From Agelas oroides (lineage: Eukaryota; Porifera; Demospongiae; Agelasida; Agelasidae), in assembly GCA_949130485.1 (NCBI GenBank), contig OX422184.1:9898996-9962995 (forward strand): DNA of 64,000 bases, read 5' to 3'. A program made the translations under genes and the position numbers. The notes under the pieces are model-generated. The model had not been told where the DNA came from. It searched no databases and saw only the letters and a program-made list of their open reading frames with translations. The number at the start of each line of letters is the position of its first letter. Position 1 is the first letter of the stretch. This document shows positions 24,096 through 34,509 of this stretch, piece by piece.

Positions 24096-24372
24096 CCTTA
24101 CAACATCTCCGTAACTTTATGACTGCTCTCTTCAAGTTGATCTCTCTGTAACCCCTCCCTCCTCTGTTCCTACTCAATCCACAAAAACACGTATTGCCTG
24201 GCATGCAGCTGATTCTGACCTCATTAGGTCCTATTGTGATTTAGTTTCTTATTATCTTCCGTCACTTCCTAATTCTATTTGTGACTGTTGTGATCCTCAG
24301 TGTACAGTACACACTCCTGTTCTAGATTGGTTTTGTGAACAACTATCATTGTGCCTTCATCATTGTGCAGTG

Positions 24373-26261
24373 TCAACCATGCCCACAGTGCGTCACTCTT
24401 CCTCTGTTCCAGGTTGGAATACTGCTGCCCGTTTGTACAAGGAGAAGGTTAACTTTTGGCATGCTGTTTGGAAGCAGGCTGGATCTCCTTCCTCTGGTGT
24501 TCTTCATCAGATCAAAAAGTCCTCCAGATCGCGATATAAGTAGGAAGTGAGACGCCTGAGGCGCCGTAAAGAGTTCATTAGGCGTGAGAAAATGGCTGCT
24601 GCTCTTGCCTCCTCCAACTCCAAAAGCTTTTGGCACCAAGTTCACCGTGTTAATAAGTCAAATAAGCCTACTCCTGCCTCTTCTGTTGACGGTGTCTCTG
24701 GTTCTAATCACATTTCTCAGCTGTTTTCCTCCAAGCTTGAAAGACTCTTGAATTCTCAGCCATCCACTGGGTGTGATTCACTTCACCCCTCTCTTCTATC
24801 CTCTCTGCTGACAACCTCAAATCTGTTTCTATCTTGGAAGAGCGCGTAGTTGATGCCTTTTCCCATCTTAAACGTGGCAAATCTGACGGTTCTACACTTA
24901 TGTCAGACCACCTTATCCATGCTCTACCAGCCATCTGCTCATCATTAGCTTCTTTGTTCACTGCCATTCTTAGACATGGTTATATGCCTAAGCCAATTAG
25001 GGACTGTACCATTGTACCCATACCTAAAGGTAATAAAGATCCCAGTTCATCTGACAACTATCGTCCCATTGCCCTTGCTCCAACTCTGAGGAAAGCTCTT
25101 GAGTGGTGCATTCTTCTTTCTTATCCCGATCATTTTCTAACCTCGGGTCTTCAGTTTGGCTTTAAGCAGAAAATGTCAACTTCTCTTTGCACTGGCACTA
25201 TCAAGAATATTGCATCTTGTTACTTGCACGAAAATTCTGCTGTCTTTGCCTGCTTCCTTGATGCCTCTAAAGCATTTGATCTTGTGAATCACAAGATACT
25301 CTTTGAAAGATTATTTGACTGGAAGCTCCCCGCTTATCTTATTCGCTTCTTTTTATCATGGTACAAGGAGCAGCGCATGTGTGTAAGATGGGGGAACTCT
25401 TTCTCTGATAGTTTTCCTGTCTCAAATGGTGTCAGACAAGGTGGTGTACTTTCTCTGATTCTTTTTACCATCTACATTGATGACCTCTTAGGTGACCTAA
25501 GCAAGCTTGGTGTTGGGTGTCACTGGGACTCTCTTTTTGCAGGTGCTGTATGCTATGCAGATGATTTGGTTCTTCTGGCACCCTCTCCATCAGCCCTAAG
25601 GATCATGCTGAACTGTTGTGAGAATTTTGCTACCATTCGCGGCCTTAAGTTTAATCCATCTAAGACACAGTTGATACGTTTCTCCTCTTTCCCCTCTTCC
25701 TCTTGTTCTGCTTGCTTCTATTTTTGTGGTCAGCAACTTCCTTTTCTTGACACTGTCTCACATCTTGGTCATCTTCTTCATCACAATCTCAGTGATGTCC
25801 AAGATATTAACTTCAAATTGCGTGACATGGTCAGGAAGGCTAATTGTCTATTTGCAACCTTTCCAAGAGTTAGTCCGTATATTTTGACTCGTTTATTTCA
25901 GTCCTACTGCCTTTCTCTTTATGGCTGTTGTCTATGGTCACTCTCATCCCCTGCTCTACAAAATATTGAAGTTGCCTTTAATAAGATTCTTCGCAGAATT
26001 TGGAGTCTCTCCCCTCGTAGTCATTCTCGTATTGTTCATTTAGTTGCTAATCTTCACAGCCTCTTCAATGTCATCTATCGCCGTTCTAAATCTCTCCTTT
26101 TTGCTGCCACCCAGTGCCCTTCTCTAGTTGTTCGTACTGTCTTTCGTGATTCCTCTCTCTACTGTTTCTCTTTCCATGGGTATAATACCATGTTTGGCAG
26201 TCGTCACATCAAGCATTATTACGCTGAAGATATCATTTGTGCTGCAGTGATCAGTTGCTGA
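24373..26261 (+). pseudogene. LINE reverse transcriptase
   Basis: The linker region runs from about 24373 with an in-frame TAG at 24541 and another stop at about 24847; the RT frame continues to 26261. RT motifs in order are IVPIPKGNKDPSSSDNYRPI, FACFLDASKAFDLVNHKILF, GVRQGGVLS and CYADDLVLLAPS (YADD active site). The C-terminal part resembles the thumb region of CR1/L2-type enzymes. The RT domain itself is unbroken over about 470 residues, but upstream stops and the 5' inversion make the copy inactive. Confidence 0.9.
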
Positions 26262-26404
26262 CTCCAACTCTGATTCTGAACAGATTATCCGTACCATTTC
26301 CTGTGACTAGTAGCTAAATAATGTTATTTATGTATTTTTTTACTACTCCTAATATGGTGTGTTGTATATATAATAATAATAATAATAATAATATCAACTA
26401 GGTT

Positions 26405-26662
26405 TCGTTTTTCGATGTTGCAGTACATCATATTCCAGGGGTTAGCAACCAAGTGGCAGACGCTGTTTCCAGGGACAAGTCATCTTTGTTCGACATCTCC
26501 CACAGGCAAATCCAGCACCCACTCCCATCCCCCCCCCCCCCCCCCCCCACTGCTGGATCTTCTGATTATACAGAAACCAGATTGGACATCAAGGGCCTGG
26601 ACGACCTTGTGGAACACTATTTGCAACATGGTTCGGTTAGAGCAGGTACTGAGAGGGGTTAA
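26405..26662 (+). pseudogene. DIRS-like element resumes: RNase H end and recombinase start
   Basis: The frame gives FDVAVHHIPGVSNQVADAVS, the conserved HIPG..N..AD-SR end of the DIRS RNase H domain. A run of about 20 C (near 26529-26549) then shifts the frame. In the next frame PDWTSRAWTTLW resembles the start of the tyrosine recombinase domain. It ends at about 26690. Confidence 0.75.
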
Positions 26663-26699
26663 GTTTCATGTTTCAATATCGTAAGCTTCTCACAAGGCC

Positions 26700-27150
26700 A
26701 CGGTTGTGTCAGGCATCCGGGGTGCTTTATCTAGATCAGCCACATCTGCTGTTACATTATAATTGCGGACTAGAAATCAGCAGAAACAGTCAAGGCTATA
26801 AGTAGCTACTGGGAAAATCAGCACTGTTTCAAAGTGCTGTTAGGTTACAATAGCCATGCATTGAATGGCTTTAAACAAGTACAAATAGCTTACCTAGCAG
26901 TGTTCTGCTCCTTGAATAAATTAGTATCTACACAAATCAGGCCAACAGCTACGCCCAGGGCTTGCTAAGCAACACTTAACAACACTGAAGTGTTATTGAA
27001 AGCTGTTCAGTGATACAACCTCTAAGTTATTTGAAGGCAGTACTTCTGCTGTAAGTGAAAACTGGAGGCTGTTTGCAAGAAAGTTCGCGTTTGGGAACCG
27101 TTGTCAAAATTCACGGTCCTTCACCCTATAGTACCGCCCCTTTCTGTCTT
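26700..27150. repeat. Intergenic; contains an interspersed repeat copy (27020-27112)
   Basis: The block with GTGAAAACTGGAGGCTGTTT recurs in the same orientation at about 54787-54890 with roughly similar flanks. No gene is seen in the rest. Confidence 0.6.
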
Positions 27151-27179
27151 TTCAGAGTAGTGATGTACTATTCAATAGG

Positions 27180-28130
27180 CAGGGATTTACCCCGCAGTTT
27201 TTTTTGGCTATGTAAATAGACATACACGCACATATACACAGGATATCATGGTCTTTCCTCATGTGGTATCTTACAACATCAGCTTGATATTGGGAAAAAT
27301 AATTATAAAAGCGTGGTTCAACAGTTGGCATACAGGTGGATTCTCGTAAATCCCACACTGACTTGAGGCATTCAAAATGCTCATCAAATTCGCTGAGGCT
27401 GGCACTGTCGACGAGACCAGCATAGAAAGTATTGCCAACACGCTTTCCAAAAATATCAGCTATGAACTCGGAGGTGACAGATGCTGCAAATCCATACTCT
27501 TTCAGCTTCTCTTGCACATTTCTTTTGAAATGAATGAAACATCTCAGAGATGTAAAAACTGGAATGTCACCGTTCATGCTTGGACCTGTTCTAATCCACC
27601 AGAGGGTTGATTTCACTGCTTTCAACTACTTTGCAAGTACCCTTGTTTGGATGCAGACGAGAACTCAGGAAGATCTTGTCGTTTGGAAGTGATGGGGACA
27701 AAGCACTAGTAGAAGCATTTACCCACAACTTTCCAAATGCTATTCAGTTGCAGCATCAAGTGGGGATATGTCAGTGGGGTGACATAAAAGTCTCCAAGGT
27801 TGTAGGTAGTATCAGCTGTAAGTACACCAAAGCGGTGATTGTCAGGAAGCGAACCATGTCATCCAACTGCCACTCAGAGGACAGAATGCACATTGGTTGG
27901 GGAGCAGCTTTGACATCTTGGACAAAAATCTGTGACGTACCTTGTGCTAGTTTGCATTCAAGCATGATACTGTATAAAGGATTGTTATCCTTTACCTGCT
28001 GATGCTGACGGGCATATTTCACTTGTCGGCGATCACGTGGAAGACTTGCTGCTCCATGGGCTTTAAGTTCTCCACCTTGCTCTTTGGTTAGAATATGAAT
28101 GGCTCGAAATTTCTCCAGTCCCCAGTCCAA
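27180..28130 (-). pseudogene. MULE-like transposase pseudogene with internal inversion
   Basis: Minus-strand order: from 28130 the part with GAASLPRDRRQVKYARQ and CILSSEWQLDDMVRFL, then in another frame ADTTYNLGDFYVTPLTYPHL (up to about 27751). After 27545 come RCFIHFKRNVQEKL, SEFIADIFGKRVGNTFYAGL and NYFSQYQADVVRYHMRKD. These are motifs of a MULE-type transposase family common in sponges and cnidarians. The segment expected between them, MLGPVLIHQRVDFTAFNYFA and FGSDGDKALVEAFTHNFPNA, is present but on the plus strand (27546-27750), itself with a one-base shift. The C-terminal half after MRKD is lost. Confidence 0.85.
27546..27750 (+). other. 205-bp inversion inside the MULE-like gene
   Basis: Coding sense switches from minus to plus and back. 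One breakpoint lies in the palindrome CATCTCAGAGATG (27540-27552); the other is at CAGTTGCAGCATC (27745-27757). Confidence 0.85.
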
Positions 28131-28216
28131 ATCTCACATTTCTCCAGTGCAAATCTCATATTTCTCCAGTGCAAATCTCACATTTCTCCAGTGCAAATCT
28201 CACATTTCTCCAGTGT
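28108..28216 (+). repeat. 22-bp minisatellite, copy 1 (about 4 units)
   Basis: The unit is AAATCTCACATTTCTCCAGT plus GC. It begins at the end of the MULE-like pseudogene and is followed by the block AAAATCCCGCCTTCCATATC that is shared with copy 2. Confidence 0.95.
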
Positions 28217-28249
28217 AAAATCCCGCCTTCCATATCCCCGCGCGTTGAT

Positions 28250-28272
28250 CTAATGCGCATGCTCATGAACTT
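28250..28272 (+). promoter_or_regulatory. Conserved CCAAT/NRF1-like block, copy 1
   Basis: CTAATGCGCATGCTCATGAA here matches CCAATGCGCATGCTCACGGA at 29121. The core ATGCGCATGC resembles an NRF1 site. It lies 35 bp after the minisatellite. Confidence 0.55.
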
Positions 28273-28998
28273 CATTTCGAGCAAGTGGCTGGAATTAGTG
28301 CTTGCAGAGATAGAGTTCTTGCAATAGAAGTGCTAGCGTTGGTTGTGTCGAGATGCAGAGTTGTGCACATGCAAGCTGACACGTCCGGCCGATCTGAAGA
28401 CAAATAAAGTGAGTGCTTCACCGAGGTAAATTACTGTGGCTGTATGAAATGTTTTGCAGTCTCAATTTCATGAATTTCGTTCACCAAATCATGAACAGAC
28501 AGCTTAATAGCTTGTCTAGATGTTTGCTGCAAACTCTTTCAGTACTTACAGTAGTATGATGCTCACATGCACAGTCCACGGCTGCATGGATTCAGTCGTG
28601 ACTGAGTTTATGGGAAGCTTCTGGAGCCTCTGATTCTGCTGCATGGCCTTCCTTCCTGCCTCCTTAAAATTGTTAGAGCCAGTGGAGCTAGTAAAATCCA
28701 GTTCATTATGCCTTGCAGCATAAGCATGAGCACCATGCCAGTGTGGCTAGAGTTTAGATGTAGTCATAATCAAACCGCTAAGGCAGCTATATGTTGAAGC
28801 AATGAGACTGAAAAAACGTTACAATCACAATTGCCAGTGACTGATTTACCTCAGTGAAACCTTTACCTTGCTTTCATCGTCTTCAGATCCAGACATGTCA
28901 CCTTATGCACAACTCTACAACTCAACATGCCAGCACTAGCACTATACTGCAACATGCAACTCTATCTCTGCAAGCAGTAGCTCCAGACATTTGCCTGT
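28268..28998. repeat. Inverted duplication of a gene 5' region (arms 28268-28430 and 28835-28998)
   Basis: The left arm in plus and the right arm in minus orientation share GCTTGCAGAGATAGAGTT, AGAGTTGTGCA, GATCTGAAGAC and TTCACYGAGGTAAAT in order. They differ at many positions, so the duplication is old. The right arm contains a plausible first exon on the minus strand; in the left arm its ATG has become ACG. Confidence 0.75.
28867..28896 (-). CDS. Possible first coding exon of a minus-strand gene
   Basis: ATG at 28896 begins MSGSEDDESK, followed exactly by a GTAAAG donor (28866-28861). Its layout parallels the first exon of the plus-strand kinase gene, which also encodes a short Ser/acidic peptide ending at a GTAAAG donor. 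The remaining exons cannot be identified; the nearby MULE-like pseudogene lies downstream on the same strand. Confidence 0.35.
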
Positions 28999-29030
28999 TG
29001 GGGTCATTCTCACTTCAAATTTCCAAATCC

Positions 29031-29088
29031 ATTTCTCCAGCGCAAATTTTACATTTCTCCAGTGCAAATCTCACATTTCTCCAGTGCA
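29031..29088 (+). repeat. 22-bp minisatellite, copy 2 (about 2.5 units)
   Basis: Same unit and orientation as copy 1, between the minus-strand first exon at 28.9 kb and the kinase gene. It is followed by the same AAAATCCCGCCTTCCATATC block. Confidence 0.9.
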
Positions 29089-29120
29089 AAATCCCGCCTT
29101 CCATATCCCGCGTTTACAGT

Positions 29121-29143
29121 CCAATGCGCATGCTCACGGACTT
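29121..29143 (+). promoter_or_regulatory. Conserved CCAAT/NRF1-like block upstream of the kinase gene
   Basis: CCAATGCGCATGCTCACGGA followed by CTT, about 110 bp before the kinase start codon. It combines a CCAAT box with an ATGCGCATGC palindrome. Related blocks follow the other two minisatellite copies. Confidence 0.55.
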
Positions 29144-29254
29144 GCTGCATGTGTGGTGTGTATGATCAAGTCCTTCGTCAACCTGAAGACTGCTGTATAA
29201 AGCGCTTGCGGTGGTGCTCGCTGTAACGTAGCTCTAGTCTTGCAGCGGTCGTGC

Positions 29255-32200
29255 ATGTCTGAACACAGAATGTCAAGCTCCGAAGAAGAAAACGAGGCGA
29301 AGAGATCGCCAAGCAAGGACCAAGGTAAAGTATCTACAATATCTGTCACATATTGCGACGAATTCCTGGTGCATAATTTGCGTACATGTGCTTTTAGTGC
29401 TGGCAATGTATCAAGAGATGGCAAGGAAACAGAGGGCAAAACTACAGCTGAAGAAGGGTAAAAGCAAACCGCCAAAAGCAGACGCAAAACCTCTTTCTGC
29501 TGATGACTCTCTCGACCAATTGGTGGTTGGTTTTTGTAGCTGCATCATGGAAATTCACAATCGGGTGGGGTAGGTAGTCTCGTGCCCAGCCCATATGGTG
29601 TGGTGAACAGGACCAGTAGGATGAGATTGTTAATTATTAAACGAGGACTTTCTTATTAGAATAAAATTTTGCCTCTCTGCTCAGGCATCTAAACATTTGA
29701 GTGGGTGTGGTGCCAATTTCTTTGACGTTGCTAGGTTACACTAGTCACAAAAGCGCACGCCAGCCAAAGAAATTTCGACATTGTTCACCACACCATTTTT
29801 CCTTGTGAGAGGGTGGGATCTGGGAATGAGACTTGGGGGGGGGAGGGAAGACTTGAACTGGCAAAAATCATGTGGTGTATTATAAAAGCAGGATGCATAC
29901 TTACTGCCAAATCACAAGTAGCTGTGTCCAACTGCATGTGCCAAACCTAAGCTAAATTATAAGGATTGTTTTACAAAATTGAAATGGGATAGCATTTGAC
30001 TGAAGTGTGCAGTGATTCATTGAAGAAAGAGGGATGTATGATTTGCCTTTTTCTTTGACATGTAGGTGACTGTTGGAAGGATGGTGTACTCCAACAAGAA
30101 GGGTAGAGGCGTTGTGGACAAAGAGTTTGGAGCAAGAAAAATATTCATCCACAAGCATGCTTCGTATGATCGCTTTTTACAGCGAGTAAAGAAGGAAGTC
30201 TTTAAAGATGGGCCAGAGAGTGCTAGTTATTATATTGCAGATGGGTGTGGGGTTGCAATCACAGGTGGGGAGAACATCACTGTTGAGGATGCAGGTGGGA
30301 AGGAACAAACACTTCAGTGGACGCTGGACACCTTTCTGAAAATGTCTAACATTCGGTATCAGTCAAGAGCCCAATTCTTCTGTGTGCAAAAGACTTCAGC
30401 AGGTTTGCATTAACATGGCTTTATTTGGTCTTGTGTGGTTTTCTTGAAACAAGCACTTTCCTGTGAAGGTTCTGACATTTTTACATTCACTTGCTTTTAG
30501 TTGATGAGTACAGTGATATGGAGGGCGAGGCAGGAATGCAAGTGGATGATGCTCAGAAAGACAAGGAGATCGCTAAGGTGTCCACAAAGAACAAGAAAGC
30601 AGAGAAGGAGAAGAAGAGAGAGGCAACTGTTGAGATCACAACCACTAAGAAGGAGGCTTCTGAAAAGGGCAAAGTAAGTGGGTTTTTTTGGACCAATAAG
30701 GTAACAGCTCAGGGAGCAAACCTTATCAACTTTTGACCTCCAATGATGCGTATTTATATAGTAATGCATGGGCATGGACATTGATATTGCTTTCCCCTGA
30801 TGATGACCGATGCCATTTAGTTTAAATGTCGGAGTAACTTTTCCGATCTAAATTTGGTGAAAAGAACTTCCTTTTCCATTTGTGTATAGGAGCTGGTTGA
30901 GGAGCCAGCTGCTCAGTCACTTGCGCCCACCCATGAAGAAGTCATAGAGATAGATGGGTTAGTATGTCACGAAAGCATGGAAACTGAGACTGGGAGTTAC
31001 AGTGAAGGCAGGAAAGAAGACAAAATAGGATTTGCAGGTGAGTCTGTCATATAGAGAGAAAATTCAATGGGGTTTCTATCCGCTTGAGAGTACTAGTTAT
31101 GTAGGCGTTGTGGTCCTTGTAAATACCCATTATAGGTATTGTACTGCTTCACCAATTCAGATGAGTTTCAGCCACTCTTTCTGAAAGTGAAGCGGAGTGC
31201 CTATTGTGAGCGCTACTCCTTTATGACAGGGCTGACACAAGAGACCGTGCTGGGGTTCCACGTAGATGACCCGGAAATTGTGCATGATGTGCAGGATGAC
31301 ATGGTGAGAGATCCCTCGCCAGGAGGGCCGCATCACGCATTGTGTGCGTTGCTTATATTGGTGGTAGACTTGTTGCTGGCAGATCAGGTGATGTGTGAAT
31401 GATGTTACATGTGTGAATGAGGTTGGCTATACTGTCATCACCTGCATCAAAGGTATTACACCATTTGCGCTGTCTTTGGATCTTGAAGCAGTGTCATTTA
31501 CAAAGCTTCAGGCACTCAGAAGTGCAAAGATCCGCCCTGAAAATCCATGTCATTTTGGGTTTCACCTCTGGGGGATCCGTGAGGGAGGTAGGTAATGTTG
31601 TTTTTCAGTAAATTTTGATTCTGTCTCGTCATTACACAACCAGTGGAACGTAGCCAAGTCAAGGCAATGTTGATGTTAATGCATCAATTCTCACTATTAT
31701 AGATGAAACCAAAATTCTGGTAGCTGATTTGGATGTACAAACTGGTCACGTGCTTTTGAAGCAACCTGATCATGGTAAGTGCATATTCATGTAGTAGTAT
31801 GCAGTTCCAGTCTTCCTGCATGAAGTAACAAATCATGTGTTTGTTTTATACATAGATGCGCAGTTCTCCCTTTGGACAGCTGGTTTTGCCAGAGATGGTG
31901 TTGGTGTGCTGGCTTGCATTGCTTTGAACGGGTTTCATGCCACATCACAGTATCAGTGGTTACGGAATGATTATGAAATGGAAGACGAGACCTATGCAGT
32001 TCTGTACACCTCTACCTGTGGCGAATACAAGTGCAGAGTGACGGTGGATGAAGATAATCAGGCTACTGCATGCATTTCACAGGATTCTAACAGTTATTCC
32101 CTAATCCAAACACATACTGCATCTGATTGGCTAATTCAAAAACTAAATGTATAATGACTTGTTCTACAGGAGAGCAGAGTGTTCAGAGAGTGAGGATCAT

Positions 32201-34250
32201 TGATAGCGTTCAAGCACAGACTGTCAAACAACAAGGTTGGCAACACAGTGTATCTTTCCACAGTTACAGTCAGTTATACTGCAAATTTCTTGCGGTTATT
32301 TTTGTAGATCAAAGTTGCCCCAAGGACCTCACTGAACTAATGGAGCTTTGTGCTGACCAAGCAGAAGGTATATCTCTTGTATTTTGTGATATGATACATT
32401 TAAATCTGCATCTCTTCGCTAGATGTTCACAAAATTAAACTCTTGAATGTCATTGGACAAGGAAGTTTTGGAACCGTTTACAAAGCATTTTGGAGGGGGA
32501 CAATTGTGGCTGCAAAAGTGATCCCCATGCCTGCTACCACTCATGAGAGAGCTCAAAGAGAGATTGATATGTGCAGGTATGTAGTTAAGCAATGTATAGC
32601 ATCCACATGAAATCATTAAATAATGTAAGGCACCTCATTTCTTTTTACTTCACTCTGCAGGACCATGCAGCACCCAAACATTCTGACAGTATTGGGGGCT
32701 GTAGTTACAGAAACATCCATTACAGTCCTGACAAATCTCGTCAGGGGTTTCAACCTACATACCCTTATTTTTGACCATGGATGTGATAGGGTAGGCAAGT
32801 AACAGTAATTGAATGGTTGGCTGCCAAGTTTTTTTTGGGGGTAATTGTAGCCCATTGCGTGGGCAGATCAAAGGCGCCGGCAGGGTAATATATGTCACAT
32901 TGCCCTGTGGTGAGGGCAGTATATAGATATTGCCCTGTGGTTTGTAATCATTGTTGTACAGTAATTGCATTCAAAATAGGTGCCTATTTAAACCAGAAGT
33001 GCATATGATGAAATGCGCCATAACTATACTGTTACTTGCATAAATGTGACATAATGTCTACTTTATTTATTTACAGATGCCTTTTGCCACAAAAGTAAGA
33101 CTAGCTGTGCAGGTTTTACAGGCCATGATATATCTGCACAGCTCTCAGCCACCTATGGTCCATTTGGACATAAAGCTAGCCAACATTCTGGTACGTAATG
33201 TTCATTGTGATGACATATACCGTAATTTTGGCCACACTGTGTATATATGCAATGATCATGAGATTGGCGGACAGTGGGTGGAACCTTGGAGAGTGTGTAA
33301 TTTTTTTATACGAGTACCACAAGTATTAGTTAAATCACCCTCACGAGGGATGTTGCTGGTTTATAAGCCCGACACCCAAGGGTGCATAGCGCCTGAGGGG
33401 GATAGCTTATAAACCGTGACATCCCGAGTGGGAGGGTGATTTAACAGATTTATAGTTCGTTTTGGGGGATGACTAAACTGCATGTTTGTTGTGTTCTACA
33501 TGTACCTTTTCTTGGCAGATATAGTCACAGTTCACACCTGATATAGCTGAATCAGCTCTTCCATTGGCATGTTGACCATTTATAAGTCTTCTATAATCTT
33601 AGCAACCACCTAGCAACAGGCTATAATTAATGTTTTAGGGGTTCAAGCAAAGGGGAGTTATGTGTGTAGACCTAAATGTTATCCATTTAGCCTTTTTCTT
33701 GATTGAGGAATAAAGATTCATCATCCTATACGTGTATATTAACATATACCTTTAGCAAAAGCCTCTTTAGTCATCAAATGGGAGGAATTTTCTGCATTAG
33801 TTGCTGAGAGTTGCCATACTCAATTCCCAGCTGGTTATTACTCCCTATTCCATCATTTAGGTTGAAGATGCAACTATGCATGCCTATCTTGCTGATTTTG
33901 GGTTAGCAAAGATGTTAACCAGCACTGGAAGTGTGGGAAGCAAGAGTGGCCAATCGGGAACACCAGGGTTCCAGTCACCAGAACAGCTAAAGGCTGGCAA
34001 AATAGATGTTCTTTCAGACGTCTATTCATTTGGCTGTGTTCTTATTGAGTTGTTTGGAGAGAAGCAAGTGTGGGGGGGACTTAGCCACTTCCAGATAATG
34101 TACAAGGTTGGTGTTGAACTCCAAACCCCAGAACATCATCACCTTCCTCCAAATATCCAGAAGATATGTGCTTCGTGCCTTGCAGAACATGACCATCGCT
34201 CCACGGCAAAGCAGGTGCTAAAAGCATTGCTGCAGTCTTTCGGGGTGTGA
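29255..34250 (+). CDS. TKL-like protein kinase with Ig-like domain, 15 exons
   Basis: Exons: 29255-29324, 29398-29522, 30066-30402, 30501-30673, 30890-31037, 31161-31303, 31422-31587, 31703-31774, 31856-32092, 32170-32235, 32308-32367, 32423-32576, 32661-32790, 33077-33190, 33861-34250. All phases match and give about 794 residues. The start is the first ATG of a short acidic exon. Residues about 66-177 form an unfamiliar domain (GRGVVDKEFGARKIFIHKHA), then a Lys/Glu-rich linker. An Ig-like fold follows at about 415-485 (YQWLRNDYE, GEYKCRV). The kinase spans about 533-790: GQGSFGTVY loop, VAAK lysine, REID glutamate, HLDIKLAN catalytic loop, DFG, SPE and SDVYSFGCVL. The HRD arginine is leucine (a non-RD kinase); all other catalytic residues are present. 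No signal peptide or membrane segment is evident. The exon 9 donor and exon 6 end are the least certain. Confidence 0.85.
33331..33443. repeat. Small foldback repeat in the last kinase intron
   Basis: Arms of about 38-40 bp begin TAAATCACCCTC and end GAGGGTGATTTA, both adjoining TTATAAGC/GCTTATAA. The core contains CACCCAAGGGTGC. It is probably a tiny MITE inside intron 14. Confidence 0.8.
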
Positions 34251-34509
34251 GAGTTTTCGCATAGTCTGAAAAGTGGACAATTGCCCTGGAAGTGCTCTCT
34301 CCTCGGATCCATCATCGTCAGTTTTCAGCTTAACTATATTAGTCACATAGTTATTTTTTCATCTAATCCTTCAGCAGCATTTTTCAGCTTACATTGTTAG
34401 AGTCACATGGTTTCAAAAATTGAGTACTTGTAAAAAGTTCTCATTTGATCATTTTTCAGACAGAAATTTTCTATTAATTCATGACCATGCAGTTTAAACA
34501 TACAATGAC

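Larger units (their letters stand above)
23015..26395 (+). mobile_element. CR1/L2-like LINE inserted in the DIRS-like element, 5'-inverted
   Basis: Order: inverted ORF1 start (minus, about 23025-23435), ORF1 remainder (plus, from 23436), AP endonuclease, linker, RT, short 3' UTR, and a (TAA)n tail at about 26368-26392. The left flank ends in the DIRS RNase H region and the right flank resumes with DIRS sequence at about 26405. The LINE therefore landed in the DIRS element, and the catalytic RNase H part is missing. Clade assignment to CR1/L2-like is by general RT appearance only. Confidence 0.8.

Noticed and set aside
31304-31387. Longer version of kinase exon 6 ending at the later donor at 31388
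   Set aside because: It keeps phase but adds a Leu-rich stretch without parallels; the donor at 31304 (GTGAGA) is stronger. RNA evidence could reverse this.
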